Origin: Mycobacterium cookii
GTDB lineage: Bacteria > Actinomycetota > Actinomycetes > Mycobacteriales > Mycobacteriaceae
Reading direction: 5' to 3'
NCBI RefSeq assembly: GCF_010727945.1
Contig: NZ_AP022569.1
Span: forward strand, 2,604,001 to 2,668,000
DNA: 64,000 bases
Shown piece by piece: positions 26,346-36,120 of this stretch. A program made the translations under genes and the position numbers. Below the pieces are notes generated by a model that was given only the letters and a program-made list of their open reading frames with translations, had not been told where the DNA came from and did not search any database. Numbering within the stretch: position 1 is the first letter of the stretch; every line of letters starts with the position of its first letter.

Positions 26346-27026
26346 CTAATCGTGCGGCGTGACGGGCGCCAGCCACAGACCCACCACCGCGTCGATGAGA
26401 CGGGTCCCGGCCGCCTCCCACGACGACCAGGGCGCGGATGCGCCGGCGGCCAAGGCCCGTTCACGATCCGCGCAGGTGTGCATCAGAAGGTTGCGCGCCA
26501 TCAGATTGCGTTCCACCCGGACGTCGACCGGAAGTTCGGGAAGACACCGGTTGATCCCGTCGATCACCTGAACCAGCGAGTCGGACGACAGCGCGTCCTT
26601 GACGACGATGTTGTAGTACGCGGGATCGGTCATCACCTGCGCGGCGAAGCGCGCGTACCAGCTCGGATTGCCCAGAGCCGCAAGGTGATCGGTGAGCGGG
26701 CGCACCAGGCAGGCGACCCAGCTCCGCATGTCGCCGGCCTCATCGGACTGCAGGGTCCGCGCGACCATGTCTTCCCGCAGACGTTCGATCGGTTCCCGGT
26801 GCCGTTGCTCGATGGCCCGCACCAGATCCGTCTTGGTGCCGAAGTGATAGCCGACCGCGGCGTTGTTTCCCTGCCCGGCAGCCTCGCTGACCTGGCGGTT
26901 GGAAACGGCGAAAACACCATGCTCGGCGAACAGCCGCTCGGCCGCGGTCAGGATCGCCTCCTGTGTGGTGCTGGCCCGCTCGCTGCGCGCGGCCCTCGCA
27001 GTAGTCACCCGGCCAGTCAACGCCAC
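26346..27026 (-). CDS. TetR-family transcriptional regulator
   Basis: A 226-residue TetR protein. The HTH is TQEAILTAAERLFAEHGVFA, VSNRQVSEAAGQGNNAAVGYHF and GTKTDLVRAIEQRH. It is encoded between an SDR and the ferredoxin/P450 pair. Just upstream of its GTG start (9 nt) is one copy of an exact 21-bp repeat, the other copy lying upstream of the SDR; both are likely its own operators, giving autorepression and control of the SDR. The effector is unknown. No clear Shine-Dalgarno is seen at the GTG, and an alternative start a few codons inside is possible. Confidence 0.9.
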   Translation of the reverse strand: MALTGRVTTARAARSERASTTQEAILTAAERLFAEHGVFAVSNRQVSEAAGQGNNAAVGYHFGTKTDLVRAIEQRHREPIERLREDMVARTLQSDEAGDMRSWVACLVRPLTDHLAALGNPSWYARFAAQVMTDPAYYNIVVKDALSSDSLVQVIDGINRCLPELPVDVRVERNLMARNLLMHTCADRERALAAGASAPWSSWEAAGTRLIDAVVGLWLAPVTPHD

Positions 27027-27034
27027 CCCACTGA

Positions 27035-27055
27035 TTAAGTCAAGTGATTGATTTA
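27035..27055. promoter_or_regulatory. 21-bp repeated operator, copy 1 (TetR promoter)
   Basis: TTAAGTCAAGTGATTGATTT plus one more A. It contains an imperfect dyad, TCAA-GTGA-TTGA extended by A/T flanks. It overlaps the last codon/stop of the SDR gene and ends 9 nt before the TetR start on the minus strand. An exact second copy is at 27897-27917. This is likely the binding site of the adjacent TetR. Confidence 0.75.
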
Positions 27056-27868
27056 ATTCTTTTCTTCGCTCCGACGGCGTACGACTTTCCCGGCGGCCGT
27101 TCCGCCGTCGACGCGCATCACGGTGCCCGTGACGTAACGGGACCGGTCGCCGGCGAGATACAACGCGGCCTCGGCCACGTCTTCGGGCGTACCTTCGCGT
27201 TGCAGCGGGCGGTCGGCGCGCATCTGCGCGCGGAGCTTCTGCTCGAAGCGTTCGAGTTCTTCACGCGTCTTGCCCGAGGTCGACGACGCGAGGATCGGCG
27301 TGGGGATGCTGCCCGGCGCGATGGCGTTGACCCGCACATCAAAGTGCGCCAGCTCGATTGCGGACGACTTCGTGAACATGATGACCGCCGCCTTGGATGC
27401 ACGGTAGGCCATGACTCCCCCGCCGGCCTGGATCCCTCCGATCGATGACATGTTGATGATCGACCCGCCACCGCTGGTCGCCATCTGCCGCGCCGCATCG
27501 CGGGTGCCCGCCATCACGCCGAGGACGTTCACCGCCATGACGCGCTGGAAGTCGGCGAGGTCGTCGTCGAGGAAACTGCGATGCATCTTGCTGGAGATGC
27601 CGGCGTTGTTCACCATCACGTCGAGGCGGCCGAAGGTCTCGATGGCACTCGAGACCAGTGCGCCGACTTGCGCCGGGTCGGAGACGTCGACCGACCGGAA
27701 CGTCACGTCGGCGCCGATCGTGGCGGCGAAGTCTTCGCCGCGATCGCGTTCGATGTCGGCGATCACCACCCGTGCGCCCTCGGCGACGAACTTTTCGACG
27801 ATGCCGGCACCGATGCCCGAGGCGCCGCCAGTGACGATCGCGACCTTGCCGATCAGTTCGTTGACCAT
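27053..27868 (-). CDS. Short-chain dehydrogenase/reductase
   Basis: A 271-residue classical SDR: AIVTGGASGIGAGIVEKFV, IADIERDRGED, MVNNAGISSK, NMSSIGGI (Ser), YRASK and the end signature YVTGTVMRVDGG, followed by a basic tail (KVVRRRSEEKN). It is first in the minus unit SDR-TetR-ferredoxin-P450, with operator copy 2 lying 29-49 nt upstream of its start. A role in oxidising the alcohol product of the P450 is plausible. The gap to the plus-strand pstS gene is 239 bp. Confidence 0.89.
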   Translation of the reverse strand: MVNELIGKVAIVTGGASGIGAGIVEKFVAEGARVVIADIERDRGEDFAATIGADVTFRSVDVSDPAQVGALVSSAIETFGRLDVMVNNAGISSKMHRSFLDDDLADFQRVMAVNVLGVMAGTRDAARQMATSGGGSIINMSSIGGIQAGGGVMAYRASKAAVIMFTKSSAIELAHFDVRVNAIAPGSIPTPILASSTSGKTREELERFEQKLRAQMRADRPLQREGTPEDVAEAALYLAGDRSRYVTGTVMRVDGGTAAGKVVRRRSEEKN

Positions 27869-27896
27869 GTCGATGAGTTAATCGGCGCAGCGCTAC

Positions 27897-27917
27897 TTAA
27901 GTCAAGTGATTGATTTA
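27897..27917. promoter_or_regulatory. 21-bp repeated operator, copy 2 (SDR promoter)
   Basis: Identical in all 21 positions to the copy at 27035-27055. It lies upstream of the minus-strand SDR start and well upstream of the plus-strand pstS start. Together the two copies bracket the SDR gene, so the adjacent TetR would control both the SDR and its own promoter. Confidence 0.75.
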
Positions 27918-28107
27918 TGCGGCGCCAAGTTGCGACGTAGACCGCGGTGCTACGTTCGGCGTGGTGAGCCGATTTGTTTACTTCAAATCCTCCCAGCGTT
28001 CGTTTAGAGCAGCCACGCTTCCGACTGTCGGCACTGGCTTGCGGTCCGGCTTGGTCCCGTGGCGCAGTGAAAGAAACTCATCAACCCGACCGTTCAAAGG
28101 AATCGAT

Positions 28108-29220
28108 TTGCGACTCAACCGATTTGGCGCAGCGCTGAGCGTGCTGGCATCCGGCGCACTCATACTGTCCGCGTGTGGCGACAACAACACCGCAAACGAA
28201 GGCAACGCAACGTCGAAGTCGTCGGCGTCGGGCGTTAACTGCGGCGGAAAGCAGACCCTGAAAGCCAGCGGGTCCACCGCGCAGGCAAATGCGATGGCTC
28301 GGTTCGTCAACGCCTTCGAGCAGGCGTGCCCGGGTCAGACCTTGAACTACACGGCCAACGGGTCGGGTGCCGGAATCAACGAGTTCGTCGGCAAACAGAC
28401 CGACTTCGGTGGATCCGATTCGGCCCTGAGCGACGATGAGCACACCAAGGCGCAGCAGCGGTGCGGTTCGCCCGCGTGGGATCTGCCGGTGGTGTTCGGG
28501 CCGATCGCGGTGACCTACAACGTCAGCGGCGTGACCACGCTGGCCCTGGACGGGCCGACCACGGCGAAGATCTTCAATGGCGCGATCAAGAACTGGAATG
28601 ACCCGGCAATCGGGGCACTCAACAAGGGCACCACGCTGCCCGATCTGCCCATTCACGTGGTGTTCCGCAGTGACCAGTCGGGCACGACCGACAACTTCCA
28701 GCACTACCTCGACGGCGCATCCGACGGGGCGTGGGGCAAGGGCGCCGGAAAGTCCTTCAGCGGCGGTGTCGGTGAGGGCGCCAAGGGCAACGACGGCACC
28801 TCCGCGGCGATCAAGAGCACTCCCGGATCGATCACCTACAACGAGTGGTCGTTCGCCCAGGGCCAGAAGCTGAACATGGCCAGGATCGTCACATCGGCAG
28901 GACCCGACCCGGTAGCGATCAGTTCCGATTCGGTCGGCAAGACGATCGCCGGCGCCAAGATCAAAGGTCAGGGCAACGACCTGATCCTCGACACGCTGTC
29001 GTTCTACAAGCCGACGCAGGCGGGCGCGTACCCGATCGTGTTGGCGACGTATGAGGTTGTCTGCTCGAAGTACTCCGACAGCCAGGTCGGCACCGCGGTC
29101 AAGGCGTTCTTGCAGGCCACGATCGGACCCGGCCAGAAGGGCCTGGCGGACAACGGCTACATCCCTATCCCCGACGGTTTCAAGACAGGGCTGTCAACAG
29201 CGGTCAACGCCATCTCCTGA
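28108..29220 (+). CDS. pstS3: Phosphate-binding lipoprotein PstS (PstS3 type)
   Basis: A 370-residue periplasmic phosphate receptor. The signal peptide ([20 protein letters not shown]) ends in lipobox LSAC with Cys23 as lipidation site. Phosphate-binding segments are visible: [20 protein letters not shown] and [16 protein letters not shown] chose the TTG start with AAAGGA 5-6 nt upstream; longer upstream frames lack the signal-peptide N terminus. It hands phosphate to the PstC-PstA permease encoded next. Gene order matches Rv0928-Rv0930 of M. tuberculosis. In mycobacteria this operon answers to phosphate starvation through SenX3-RegX3; I cannot confidently point to the box here. Confidence 0.95.
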   Translation: MRLNRFGAALSVLASGALILSACGDNNTANEGNATSKSSASGVNCGGKQTLKASGSTAQANAMARFVNAFEQACPGQTLNYTANGSGAGINEFVGKQTDFGGSDSALSDDEHTKAQQRCGSPAWDLPVVFGPIAVTYNVSGVTTLALDGPTTAKIFNGAIKNWNDPAIGALNKGTTLPDLPIHVVFRSDQSGTTDNFQHYLDGASDGAWGKGAGKSFSGGVGEGAKGNDGTSAAIKSTPGSITYNEWSFAQGQKLNMARIVTSAGPDPVAISSDSVGKTIAGAKIKGQGNDLILDTLSFYKPTQAGAYPIVLATYEVVCSKYSDSQVGTAVKAFLQATIGPGQKGLADNGYIPIPDGFKTGLSTAVNAIS

Positions 29221-29223
29221 GCG

Positions 29224-30198
29224 ATGACCCTCACGTCGACCGCGGCGGTGCCCGTGCCTAAAACCAGCGAAAAGCCGAGGGCGCGGGTGGGTGACCGAGT
29301 GTTCAAAGCGCTCGCCGCCATGGCCGGTTCGACGGTCATCATCGCGATGGCGATGATCGGGATATTCCTTCTGATCAAAGCGATCCCCGCACTGCGCGCC
29401 AACCACGCGAATTTCTTCACCAGCGCGCAGTTCGACACCACCGGCGGCAACCTGGCGTTCGGCATCCGCGACCTGTTCATGGTGACGGTGCTGAGCTCGC
29501 TGTGGGCGATGGCGCTGGCGGTACCGATTGCGATCGGCATCGCGATATTCCTGACCCAATACGCACCGGCCAGATTGTCACGCCCCTTCGGCGCGATCGT
29601 CGATCTGCTCGCCGCGGTGCCGTCGATCGTCTTCGGGTTATGGGGAATCTTCGTGCTGGCTCCGCAGCTCGAACCGATCGAGTCACTGCTCAACCGCGAG
29701 CTCGGGTGGCTGTTTCTCTTCAAGGCGGGCGACGTGTCCATGGCCGGCGGCGGCAACATCTTCACGGCCGGCGTGGTGCTTGCAGTGATGGTCCTGCCCA
29801 TCATCACCTCGGTGTCGCGCGAAGTGTTCCGGCAGACCCCGACCAGCCACACCGAAGCCGCGCAGGCGCTGGGCGCGACCAAATGGGAGGTGGTACGGAT
29901 GACCGTGCTGCCGTTCGGTCGCAGCGGAGCCGTGGCCGCATCGATGCTCGGGTTGGGTCGCGCTCTGGGCGAAACCGTTGCGGTGCTGATCATCCTGCGC
30001 GCGTCCGCTTCCGCGGGGGCGTGGTCACTGTTTGACGGCGGCTACACGTTTGCGTCTAAAATTGCCTCCGCGGCAAGCGAATTCAGCGAACCGCTGCCCA
30101 CCGGAGCGTACATCTCGGCTGGATTCGTGCTCTTCGTCCTGACGTTCCTGGTGAACGCCGCCGCGCGCGCGGTCGTCGGCAGGGCGGTCAAAGTATGA
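29224..30198 (+). CDS. pstC2: Phosphate ABC transporter permease PstC
   Basis: A 324-residue inner-membrane permease with six predicted membrane segments (for example [20 protein letters not shown] and [18 protein letters not shown]). The cytoplasmic EAA loop is visible as [21 protein letters not shown]. It starts 3 nt after pstS and overlaps pstA by 4 nt (ATGA), so it is translationally coupled to both. Same length as M. tuberculosis PstC2. It needs a PstB ATPase, which is not in this window. Confidence 0.95.
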   Translation: MTLTSTAAVPVPKTSEKPRARVGDRVFKALAAMAGSTVIIAMAMIGIFLLIKAIPALRANHANFFTSAQFDTTGGNLAFGIRDLFMVTVLSSLWAMALAVPIAIGIAIFLTQYAPARLSRPFGAIVDLLAAVPSIVFGLWGIFVLAPQLEPIESLLNRELGWLFLFKAGDVSMAGGGNIFTAGVVLAVMVLPIITSVSREVFRQTPTSHTEAAQALGATKWEVVRMTVLPFGRSGAVAASMLGLGRALGETVAVLIILRASASAGAWSLFDGGYTFASKIASAASEFSEPLPTGAYISAGFVLFVLTFLVNAAARAVVGRAVKV

Positions 30199-31136
30199 GC
30201 GGGCCGCGGCTCAGCGTGCCTGTCAAGGCGTCGGCCGTCGCGCCGATCAGTATCGGTCGAAGGCTCAAAAACAGAGTCGCGGCAACGTTTTTCGTCGCGT
30301 CGTTCGTCATCGCGTTGGTGCCACTGGTCTGGCTGCTGTGGATTGTCGTGCAACGAGGCTGGTTCGCGATCACACAGCCCGGCTGGTGGAGCCACTCACT
30401 GCGCGGGGTGCTGCCCGAGCAGTTTGCCGGCGGGGTCTATCACGCACTGTTCGGCACGGTGGCCCAGGCAGCTGTGGCGGCTATTATCGCTGTGCCACTG
30501 GGATTCATGACCGCGGTGCTCCTGGCCGAATATCAGACCAGCCGACTGGCCCGATACACCACCTTCATGGTCGACGTGCTGGCCGGGCTGCCCTCGATCG
30601 TGGCGGCGTTGTTCATCTTCAGCCTCTGGATCGCCACCATGGGATTTCAGCAGAGCGGGTTCGCGGTGTCACTCGCGCTGGTCCTGCTGATGTTGCCGGT
30701 CGTGGTGCGCTCCAACGAGGAGATGCTCCGGCTGGTGCCCAACGATCTGCGAGAAGCCAGCTACGCGTTAGGGATTCCCAAGTGGAAGACCACCATGCGC
30801 ATCGTCGTCCCGATCGCGTTGCCGGGCATCATCACCGGCGTACTGTTGGCGATCGCACGAGTAATGGGCGAGACCGCACCCGTGCTGGTGCTGGTCGGTT
30901 ACAGCCGATCGGTCAACTTCGACATATTCAACGGCAATATGGCGTCGCTGCCGTTGCTGATCTACTCCGAACTCAACAACCCGGAACATGCCGGATTCCT
31001 GCGGGTTTGGGGTGCCGCACTGACGTTGATCATCGTCGTCGCGCTGATCTATCTGATGGCCGCCGTAGCCAGTCGGCTGATGACGAATCCGGTGGCGCTG
31101 ACCAAGGCCAAGCGGGCCGGTCGCGCGACTACTTAG
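30195..31136 (+). CDS. pstA1: Phosphate ABC transporter permease PstA
   Basis: A 313-residue permease pairing with PstC. Membrane segments include [20 protein letters not shown] near the N terminus, and the EAA loop is [21 protein letters not shown]. The gene ends 8 nt inside the convergent pknD stop region, an arrangement also found in M. tuberculosis (Rv0930/Rv0931c). Together with PstS and an unseen PstB it forms the high-affinity phosphate importer. Confidence 0.95.
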   Translation: MSGPRLSVPVKASAVAPISIGRRLKNRVAATFFVASFVIALVPLVWLLWIVVQRGWFAITQPGWWSHSLRGVLPEQFAGGVYHALFGTVAQAAVAAIIAVPLGFMTAVLLAEYQTSRLARYTTFMVDVLAGLPSIVAALFIFSLWIATMGFQQSGFAVSLALVLLMLPVVVRSNEEMLRLVPNDLREASYALGIPKWKTTMRIVVPIALPGIITGVLLAIARVMGETAPVLVLVGYSRSVNFDIFNGNMASLPLLIYSELNNPEHAGFLRVWGAALTLIIVVALIYLMAAVASRLMTNPVALTKAKRAGRATT

Positions 31137-33057
31137 CGCACCCGGCCACCAGAAGCTTGAGCACCCGGTCGTTACCACGGTCGGCCACGTACACATTGGC
31201 GTCTTTGTCGAGCGCGAGCTGCAGCGGTGTGTTGAGGCCGTCGAGCGGCAGCGGGGTCGCCACGTTGGAGCCGGCGGGCAGTTTCAGCACCTGATTGTTG
31301 TCGTGCTCGCTGACGAAGACATTGCCTTCGCCGTCGGCGGCGATGCCCCAGGGCACCCCGATTCCGTTGAACGGCAAGACCGTTTGCTCGCTGGAGCCTG
31401 CCGCCAACTTCACCACTCTGTTGTTGTCGGAGTCGGTGACGTAGACATCGCCTGCGCCGTCCACGGCCACCCCGTCGGGATTATTCAGACCGTTGAACGG
31501 CAGGACGGTCGGGGTGTTGGTGCCGGCCGGTAGCTTGACGACACGGTTGTTGCCCCGGTCGGCGACGTAGACGTTGCCGGCGCTGTCGACCACCACGCCT
31601 TCGGGGTAGCTCAGGCCGGTGAACGGCAGCTGCGTCTGGTTGTTGGATCCGGCCGGCAGCATGACGACGCGGTGGTTGAAGTCCGTGACATACACCGCTC
31701 CGGCAGAATCCACCGCCACATCCTGGGGCTGGTACAGACCGGTGAACGGCAGGACCGTCGGCGTATCCGACCCAGGAGTCAGCTTCACCACCCGGCCGTA
31801 CATGCCCTGATTGGTCACGTACACGGCACCCGCCGAATCCACTGCCACCCCGCCGGGTGAGAGACGGAAGTTGAGTCCGTTGAACGGCAACACATTTTGC
31901 CCGCACGCCTCGGCCGTCGACGCGCCGTGGTGCGGTCTGACGACATATCCGAACGCAGCGACGAGCAGGACGACGGCGGCGCCGATCAGCATCCACAGCT
32001 TGCGCCTGTCGCGACGCGGCGGCCCGCTGGGAGTGAAGTCGGGTTGGTGGGCGCCGTCCGGTGTCGCGTTGGCCGGGGGGTAACTGCTCCAGCCGCCCCC
32101 GCCGGCGGGGGGCGCCGCCCAACTACGGGCGCCCGTGCCGGCGGCGGCGGCCGGGCGAATCAGGGTGTGAGCATTGGCGGCGTCCTCGGTGTGCTGCAAG
32201 ATGCTCTCGGCCTGGTGCTGTTCGGGTGCGGTCAGTGCGTGCAGGGCTGCGTTGGCCAGGTCACCGGCGCTGAGGTAACGCTCCGCGGGATTCTTGGCCA
32301 TGCCCTTGGCGACCACGTCATCCAGCGCCGCGGGGATCCGTCCGGGCCGCAGCCGGCTGGGCCGGGGGGCGGGTTCCATCAGATGTGCGGCGACCAACCG
32401 TTCAATGCTGTCGGCGCGGAACGGCGGTGTCCCGGTGAGACATTCGCCCAACACGCACGCCAGCGAGTAGATGTCGGAGCGATAGGTGACTTCGTTGTCG
32501 CTGAACCGCTCCGGTGCCATGTACTTGTAAGTGCCCATCGCCGCACCGGTCTGGGTCAGCCCCGGGTCGGCGGCGGCGCGTGCAATCCCGAAATCCACCA
32601 GATAGGCGAAGTCGTCGCCGGTGATCAGCACGTTCTCCGGCTTCACATCGCGGTGCGTCACCCCACCGGCGTGCGCCGCGTCCAGTGCTGCCGCGATCTG
32701 CCGCACGATGGCCACCGCCCGCGGCGGACTCATCGGCCCGGTCCGCTTCAGCACGGCAGCGAGGTTGGCGCCGTCGATCAGCCGCATGTCCAGATACAGC
32801 TGCCCGTTGATCTCGCCATAGTCGTGGATCGGCACCACATGCGGCTCGGTCAGTCGGCCGGCGGCGCCGGCTTCGCGCTGCATCCGGGTACGAAACATCG
32901 GGTCGTCGGAGAATTGCGGCGAAATCAGCTTGAGCGCGACAACGCGACCCTTGCGGGTGTCCTCGGCCTCGTAGACCTCGCCCATCCCGCCGCGGCCCAG
33001 CAGCCGCATCAGCCGATAGGGCCCGAACCACGACCCGACTCGAGAACCCGTGTTCAC
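31129..33057 (-). CDS. pknD: Serine/threonine protein kinase PknD with extracellular NHL propeller
   Basis: A 642-residue receptor kinase. The kinase domain (about 1-275) has the glycine loop [13 protein letters not shown]-binding Lys43 in [16 protein letters not shown] and DFGIARA. A Pro/Gly-rich juxtamembrane part leads to one membrane helix ([20 protein letters not shown], near residue 365). The outside domain has six NHL-type blades, each with LPFxGL...VAVDSAGxVYV...NRVVKL. Slightly shorter than M. tuberculosis PknD (about 664). The GTG overlaps the pstS stop by 4 nt, so sensor kinase and phosphate receptor are co-translated. Confidence 0.95.
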   Translation of the reverse strand: MNTGSRVGSWFGPYRLMRLLGRGGMGEVYEAEDTRKGRVVALKLISPQFSDDPMFRTRMQREAGAAGRLTEPHVVPIHDYGEINGQLYLDMRLIDGANLAAVLKRTGPMSPPRAVAIVRQIAAALDAAHAGGVTHRDVKPENVLITGDDFAYLVDFGIARAAADPGLTQTGAAMGTYKYMAPERFSDNEVTYRSDIYSLACVLGECLTGTPPFRADSIERLVAAHLMEPAPRPSRLRPGRIPAALDDVVAKGMAKNPAERYLSAGDLANAALHALTAPEQHQAESILQHTEDAANAHTLIRPAAAAGTGARSWAAPPAGGGGWSSYPPANATPDGAHQPDFTPSGPPRRDRRKLWMLIGAAVVLLVAAFGYVVRPHHGASTAEACGQNVLPFNGLNFRLSPGGVAVDSAGAVYVTNQGMYGRVVKLTPGSDTPTVLPFTGLYQPQDVAVDSAGAVYVTDFNHRVVMLPAGSNNQTQLPFTGLSYPEGVVVDSAGNVYVADRGNNRVVKLPAGTNTPTVLPFNGLNNPDGVAVDGAGDVYVTDSDNNRVVKLAAGSSEQTVLPFNGIGVPWGIAADGEGNVFVSEHDNNQVLKLPAGSNVATPLPLDGLNTPLQLALDKDANVYVADRGNDRVLKLLVAGCAK

Positions 33058-34169
33058 GAGATACCGTCCACGGCCGCAACCAATTTCGATTGAAACGAGC
33101 TCGGCATCGGGATGTAGCCGTATTGGTCCAGGCCGTCCTGCCCTGCACCGATGGTGGCTTGCATGAACGCTTTCACCGCCACGCCGGTCGCGGAATCCGG
33201 ATACTTCGAGCAGACGATCTCATAGGTGGCCAACACGATCGGGTAGGCGCCTGCCTGCGCCGGTTTGTAGAACGACGACGTGTCGACCACCAGGTCATTG
33301 CCCTGCCCGGCGAATTTGGCCCCGGCGATCGTCTTGCCCACCGAGTCGGTGGTGATCGTCACCGGATCCGGACCGGCCGACGTCACGATCTGGGCGATGC
33401 TCAGCTGGTGGCCGACCGCGAATGACCATTCGTTGTACGTGATCGTTCCATTGGTGGATCGCAGCGCCGCCGCTGTGCCCTCGTTACCGGCCGCGCCCTG
33501 TCCGACGCCGCCGTCGAACGTCTCGTCGGTGGCTCTACCCCAGGCCCCGTCGGAGGCGGCGGCGAGATACTTCTGGAAGTTGAATGTGGTGCCGGACTTG
33601 TCACTGCGGAACACCACGTTGATCGGCGTCGCGGGCAGGTTGACGCTGGCGTTGAGCGCCTTGATGGCCGGGTCGTTCCACGTGGTGATGGCGCCGTTGA
33701 AGATCTTCGCGGCGGTGGGGCCGTCCAGGTTCAATGTCGTGACGCCGTCGAGGTTGTAGGTGACCGCGATCGGACCGAAAACCGCCGGTAGGTCCCAGGC
33801 CGGCGAACCGCACCGCTGCTGCGCCCGCTCGGGTTCGCCCTTGGCCGGGTCCAGCGGTTTGTCCGAGCCGCCGATGTCGGTCTCGTTGCTGACGAACTGC
33901 TGCACGCCGGCGCCGGAGCCATTCGCGTTGTAGTCCATGGTGAAACCCGGGCAGGCGCGGATATATGCGTAGACGAATTGCTCGATCGCATTCGTCTGCG
34001 CGGTCGAGCCGCTGGCCATGAGTTTCTTCTTGCCGCCACAGTTGACCGGCACCGATGAGTGATTCGACCCGGACGACGGGGTCGAGGCGCTGTTGTTCCC
34101 GCCGCACGCCGACAGCAGGACGCCGACGACCAGCAGGCTCAGCGCCGCGGTGCATCGGGTGGACTTCAC
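33054..34169 (-). CDS. pstS2: Phosphate-binding lipoprotein PstS (PstS2 type)
   Basis: A 371-residue lipoprotein. Signal peptide with lipobox LLSAC and Cys22; binding loops [20 protein letters not shown] and [16 protein letters not shown] chose the GTG preceded by AGGAG at 5 nt. It is about as long as the PstS at 28108 and shares long segments such as [20 protein letters not shown]. It forms an operon with pknD, convergent with pstS3-pstC2-pstA1. In M. tuberculosis pstB lies on the far side of this gene; here it is absent and an alpha/beta hydrolase of a catabolic operon follows. Confidence 0.94.
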   Translation of the reverse strand: MKSTRCTAALSLLVVGVLLSACGGNNSASTPSSGSNHSSVPVNCGGKKKLMASGSTAQTNAIEQFVYAYIRACPGFTMDYNANGSGAGVQQFVSNETDIGGSDKPLDPAKGEPERAQQRCGSPAWDLPAVFGPIAVTYNLDGVTTLNLDGPTAAKIFNGAITTWNDPAIKALNASVNLPATPINVVFRSDKSGTTFNFQKYLAAASDGAWGRATDETFDGGVGQGAAGNEGTAAALRSTNGTITYNEWSFAVGHQLSIAQIVTSAGPDPVTITTDSVGKTIAGAKFAGQGNDLVVDTSSFYKPAQAGAYPIVLATYEIVCSKYPDSATGVAVKAFMQATIGAGQDGLDQYGYIPMPSSFQSKLVAAVDGIS

Positions 34170-34289
34170 AACAACTCCTGTTCGGCGCGCCGTCTGGTTG
34201 TAACGGGACAACTTACCGTTAACAGCAAACCGCCTGGAGCTTAATAAAAGATGAATGCCGCCTTTGTGGCAGCTTTGCGTGTGGGCGTA

Positions 34290-35123
34290 TCAGCTGGTCG
34301 GACCGGCACTGGCGAAGAATTCGAGCAGCAGTTCGTTGACGATTGAGGCCTGCTCGATCTGCGGGCAGTGGCCGGCCGCGTCGACGACGGCTGAGCGCCC
34401 CTGCGGTATCTGATCAGCGATCTGTTTGGCCCATCCGGGTGGCAGAAGCTTGTCGCAGCCACCCTCGACCACCAGCGACGGAACCGTGATGCGCTGGTAG
34501 GCGCGCTTGCTCGACGGGCTCGGCGGCGGCGGTGCGCCGGGGCGCCGGAAACGCGCCGCGGCCAGCGACTCCCAGGCTCCGGGCGCGACGCTCGATTCGT
34601 AGCGGCGCCCGACGTAGTCGTCGTCGGCGGGATACGACGGGTCGTGAAACAGCGCCTCGACGATCCGGCGCATGGCCGGCCGCGTGGCGTCGTAGTCGTA
34701 CAGCGCCTCCATGTGCTGGTTGCGCTGGATGTCGCCGCCGCCGCAGATCGCCACCAGGCTGCGCATCGGCAAGACGGGTGACTCCGAGGTGGCGTCGACC
34801 AAGAGGTTGATGGCACCCATCGAGTTGCCGACGAAATGCGCCGAGTCGATGTCCAGCACTTCGCAGAGCCGGGCGATGTGGCGAATCCGCATGCCGCGTC
34901 CATCGTTGAAGTCGATGACCTTGGCCGACTGCCCGAATCCCAGCATGTCCGGAGCCAGCACCCGGTACTCGGCGGCGAGCGCCGGTACGGTGTGCTCCCA
35001 AGCGATTTCGGCGCTGACGCCGAACTCGCCGCCGTGCAGCAGGATGACCGGGTCACCGTCGCCGGCTTCAAGATAGCCGGTGATCAGACCATCGACGACC
35101 GCGGTCCTGTGCTGAATATCCAT
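34290..35123 (-). CDS. Alpha/beta hydrolase (meta-cleavage hydrolase-like)
   Basis: A 277-residue alpha/beta hydrolase: oxyanion loop ILLHGGEFG, nucleophile elbow FVGNSMGAINL, acid in VVEGGCDKLLPP, His in AAGHCPQIEQ. The GNSMG elbow and length are typical of hydrolases that cleave C-C bonds of ring-opened meta-cleavage products (MhpC, BphD, HsaD). It is the last of eight minus-strand genes that begin with mhpC-like, so the operon holds two hydrolases of this kind. ATG start, 7 nt from the cyclase-family gene stop. Specific substrate unknown. Confidence 0.88.
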   Translation of the reverse strand: MDIQHRTAVVDGLITGYLEAGDGDPVILLHGGEFGVSAEIAWEHTVPALAAEYRVLAPDMLGFGQSAKVIDFNDGRGMRIRHIARLCEVLDIDSAHFVGNSMGAINLLVDATSESPVLPMRSLVAICGGGDIQRNQHMEALYDYDATRPAMRRIVEALFHDPSYPADDDYVGRRYESSVAPGAWESLAAARFRRPGAPPPPSPSSKRAYQRITVPSLVVEGGCDKLLPPGWAKQIADQIPQGRSAVVDAAGHCPQIEQASIVNELLLEFFASAGPTS

Positions 35124-35130
35124 GCTGCCC

Positions 35131-36120
35131 TTACTTGATCGCGATGGGATTCACCGGAGAACCCACCGCGCCGACAAATCTCAGTGGCGGTGCGATGAGC
35201 TGAAACTCATACACTCCGTCGGCGGCGCAATCCGCCGCCAACGCGTTGAGATCCCAGTACTCGCCGAGCATCAGCCCCATGTCCCGCAGGCACAGCATGT
35301 GCATGGGCAGCAATGTTCCCTGCACCCCGGATATCGGGTCCTCGACCATCAGGTTGTCGGCAGCCACCGCAGCGATGTCGTGGTCATGCAGCCAGGATGC
35401 GCACTGCCAGTCCAAACCCGAGCCAGGCTCGCCGCCGTCGCCCGTCTCCAAAAACCTTGCCCACCAACCAGTTCTGACTACAACGATGTCACCTCGGCCG
35501 ACCGTGACCCCCTGCGCCCGAGCCACCTCATCCAACTCGGAAGGGGTGATCGGATTGCCCAGTTCGAGGAATGTCTCGACCCCGCGATGCCGCACCACGT
35601 CGAGCAGGACCCCGCGCGAGGTGATGCCCTTGCCGTCGACCTTGTCGATACCGCAGTGCAGCGCACCGAAGCTGGTCACCGAGTCGGCTGGAAAGCCGTT
35701 GTAGAGCTGGTCCTCGTAGTACACATGCGACAGCGCGTCCCACTGGGTGGCGCACTGCAGCGGCATGACGACCATGTCGTCGTTGAAGCGAAAGAGGTCG
35801 TCCTGGAAGTACCCCGCCATTTGTTGGGCGGCAGAGTTGGCGGACCAATCCAGACCGAACCGTGGCAGTGAACGCGCGTCGCCACCATCGACCGTCATCG
35901 TGTGAATGGGGTTGTGCCGGTATTTGAATGCGCCTTGCGGGCCCGATGAACCGAAGTCCACCCCCAAGGGAAACACCTTGCCGTGCTTGACCAGACTGGC
36001 TGCTTGGGCGACCTTGTCGGCGGTGATGAAGTTGAGGGTGCCGAGTTCGTCGTCGTCGCCCCACCTTCCCCAGTTGCGGACCTCGCCGGCGACTCGGCGG
36101 AAGTCGGTCAGGCCGGCCAC
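35131..36120 (-). CDS. Cyclase-family hydrolase (kynurenine formamidase-like fold)
   Basis: A 329-residue protein of the cyclase family (Pfam Cyclase type). The metal-site segment reads QCATQWDALSHVYYEDQLYNG, giving Asp and His ligands in the family pattern TQxDxxxH, with YEFQLIAPPLRFVGAVGSPVNP at the C terminus. I chose the GTG (VAGLTDFRRVAGEV) with GAGGAAGG 9 nt upstream; it overlaps the SDR stop by 13 nt. Family members hydrolyse amides or lactones. In this operon it might open a lactone or act on a ring-cleavage intermediate; this is inference. Confidence 0.83.
   Translation of the reverse strand: MAGLTDFRRVAGEVRNWGRWGDDDELGTLNFITADKVAQAASLVKHGKVFPLGVDFGSSGPQGAFKYRHNPIHTMTVDGGDARSLPRFGLDWSANSAAQQMAGYFQDDLFRFNDDMVVMPLQCATQWDALSHVYYEDQLYNGFPADSVTSFGALHCGIDKVDGKGITSRGVLLDVVRHRGVETFLELGNPITPSELDEVARAQGVTVGRGDIVVVRTGWWARFLETGDGGEPGSGLDWQCASWLHDHDIAAVAADNLMVEDPISGVQGTLLPMHMLCLRDMGLMLGEYWDLNALAADCAADGVYEFQLIAPPLRFVGAVGSPVNPIAIK

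Noticed and set aside
27958..28107. RegX3/PhoP-type box upstream of pstS3
   Set aside because: Two GTTTA motifs occur but at about 25-bp spacing and without the flanking bases expected for a direct-repeat box, so I leave the site unassigned.
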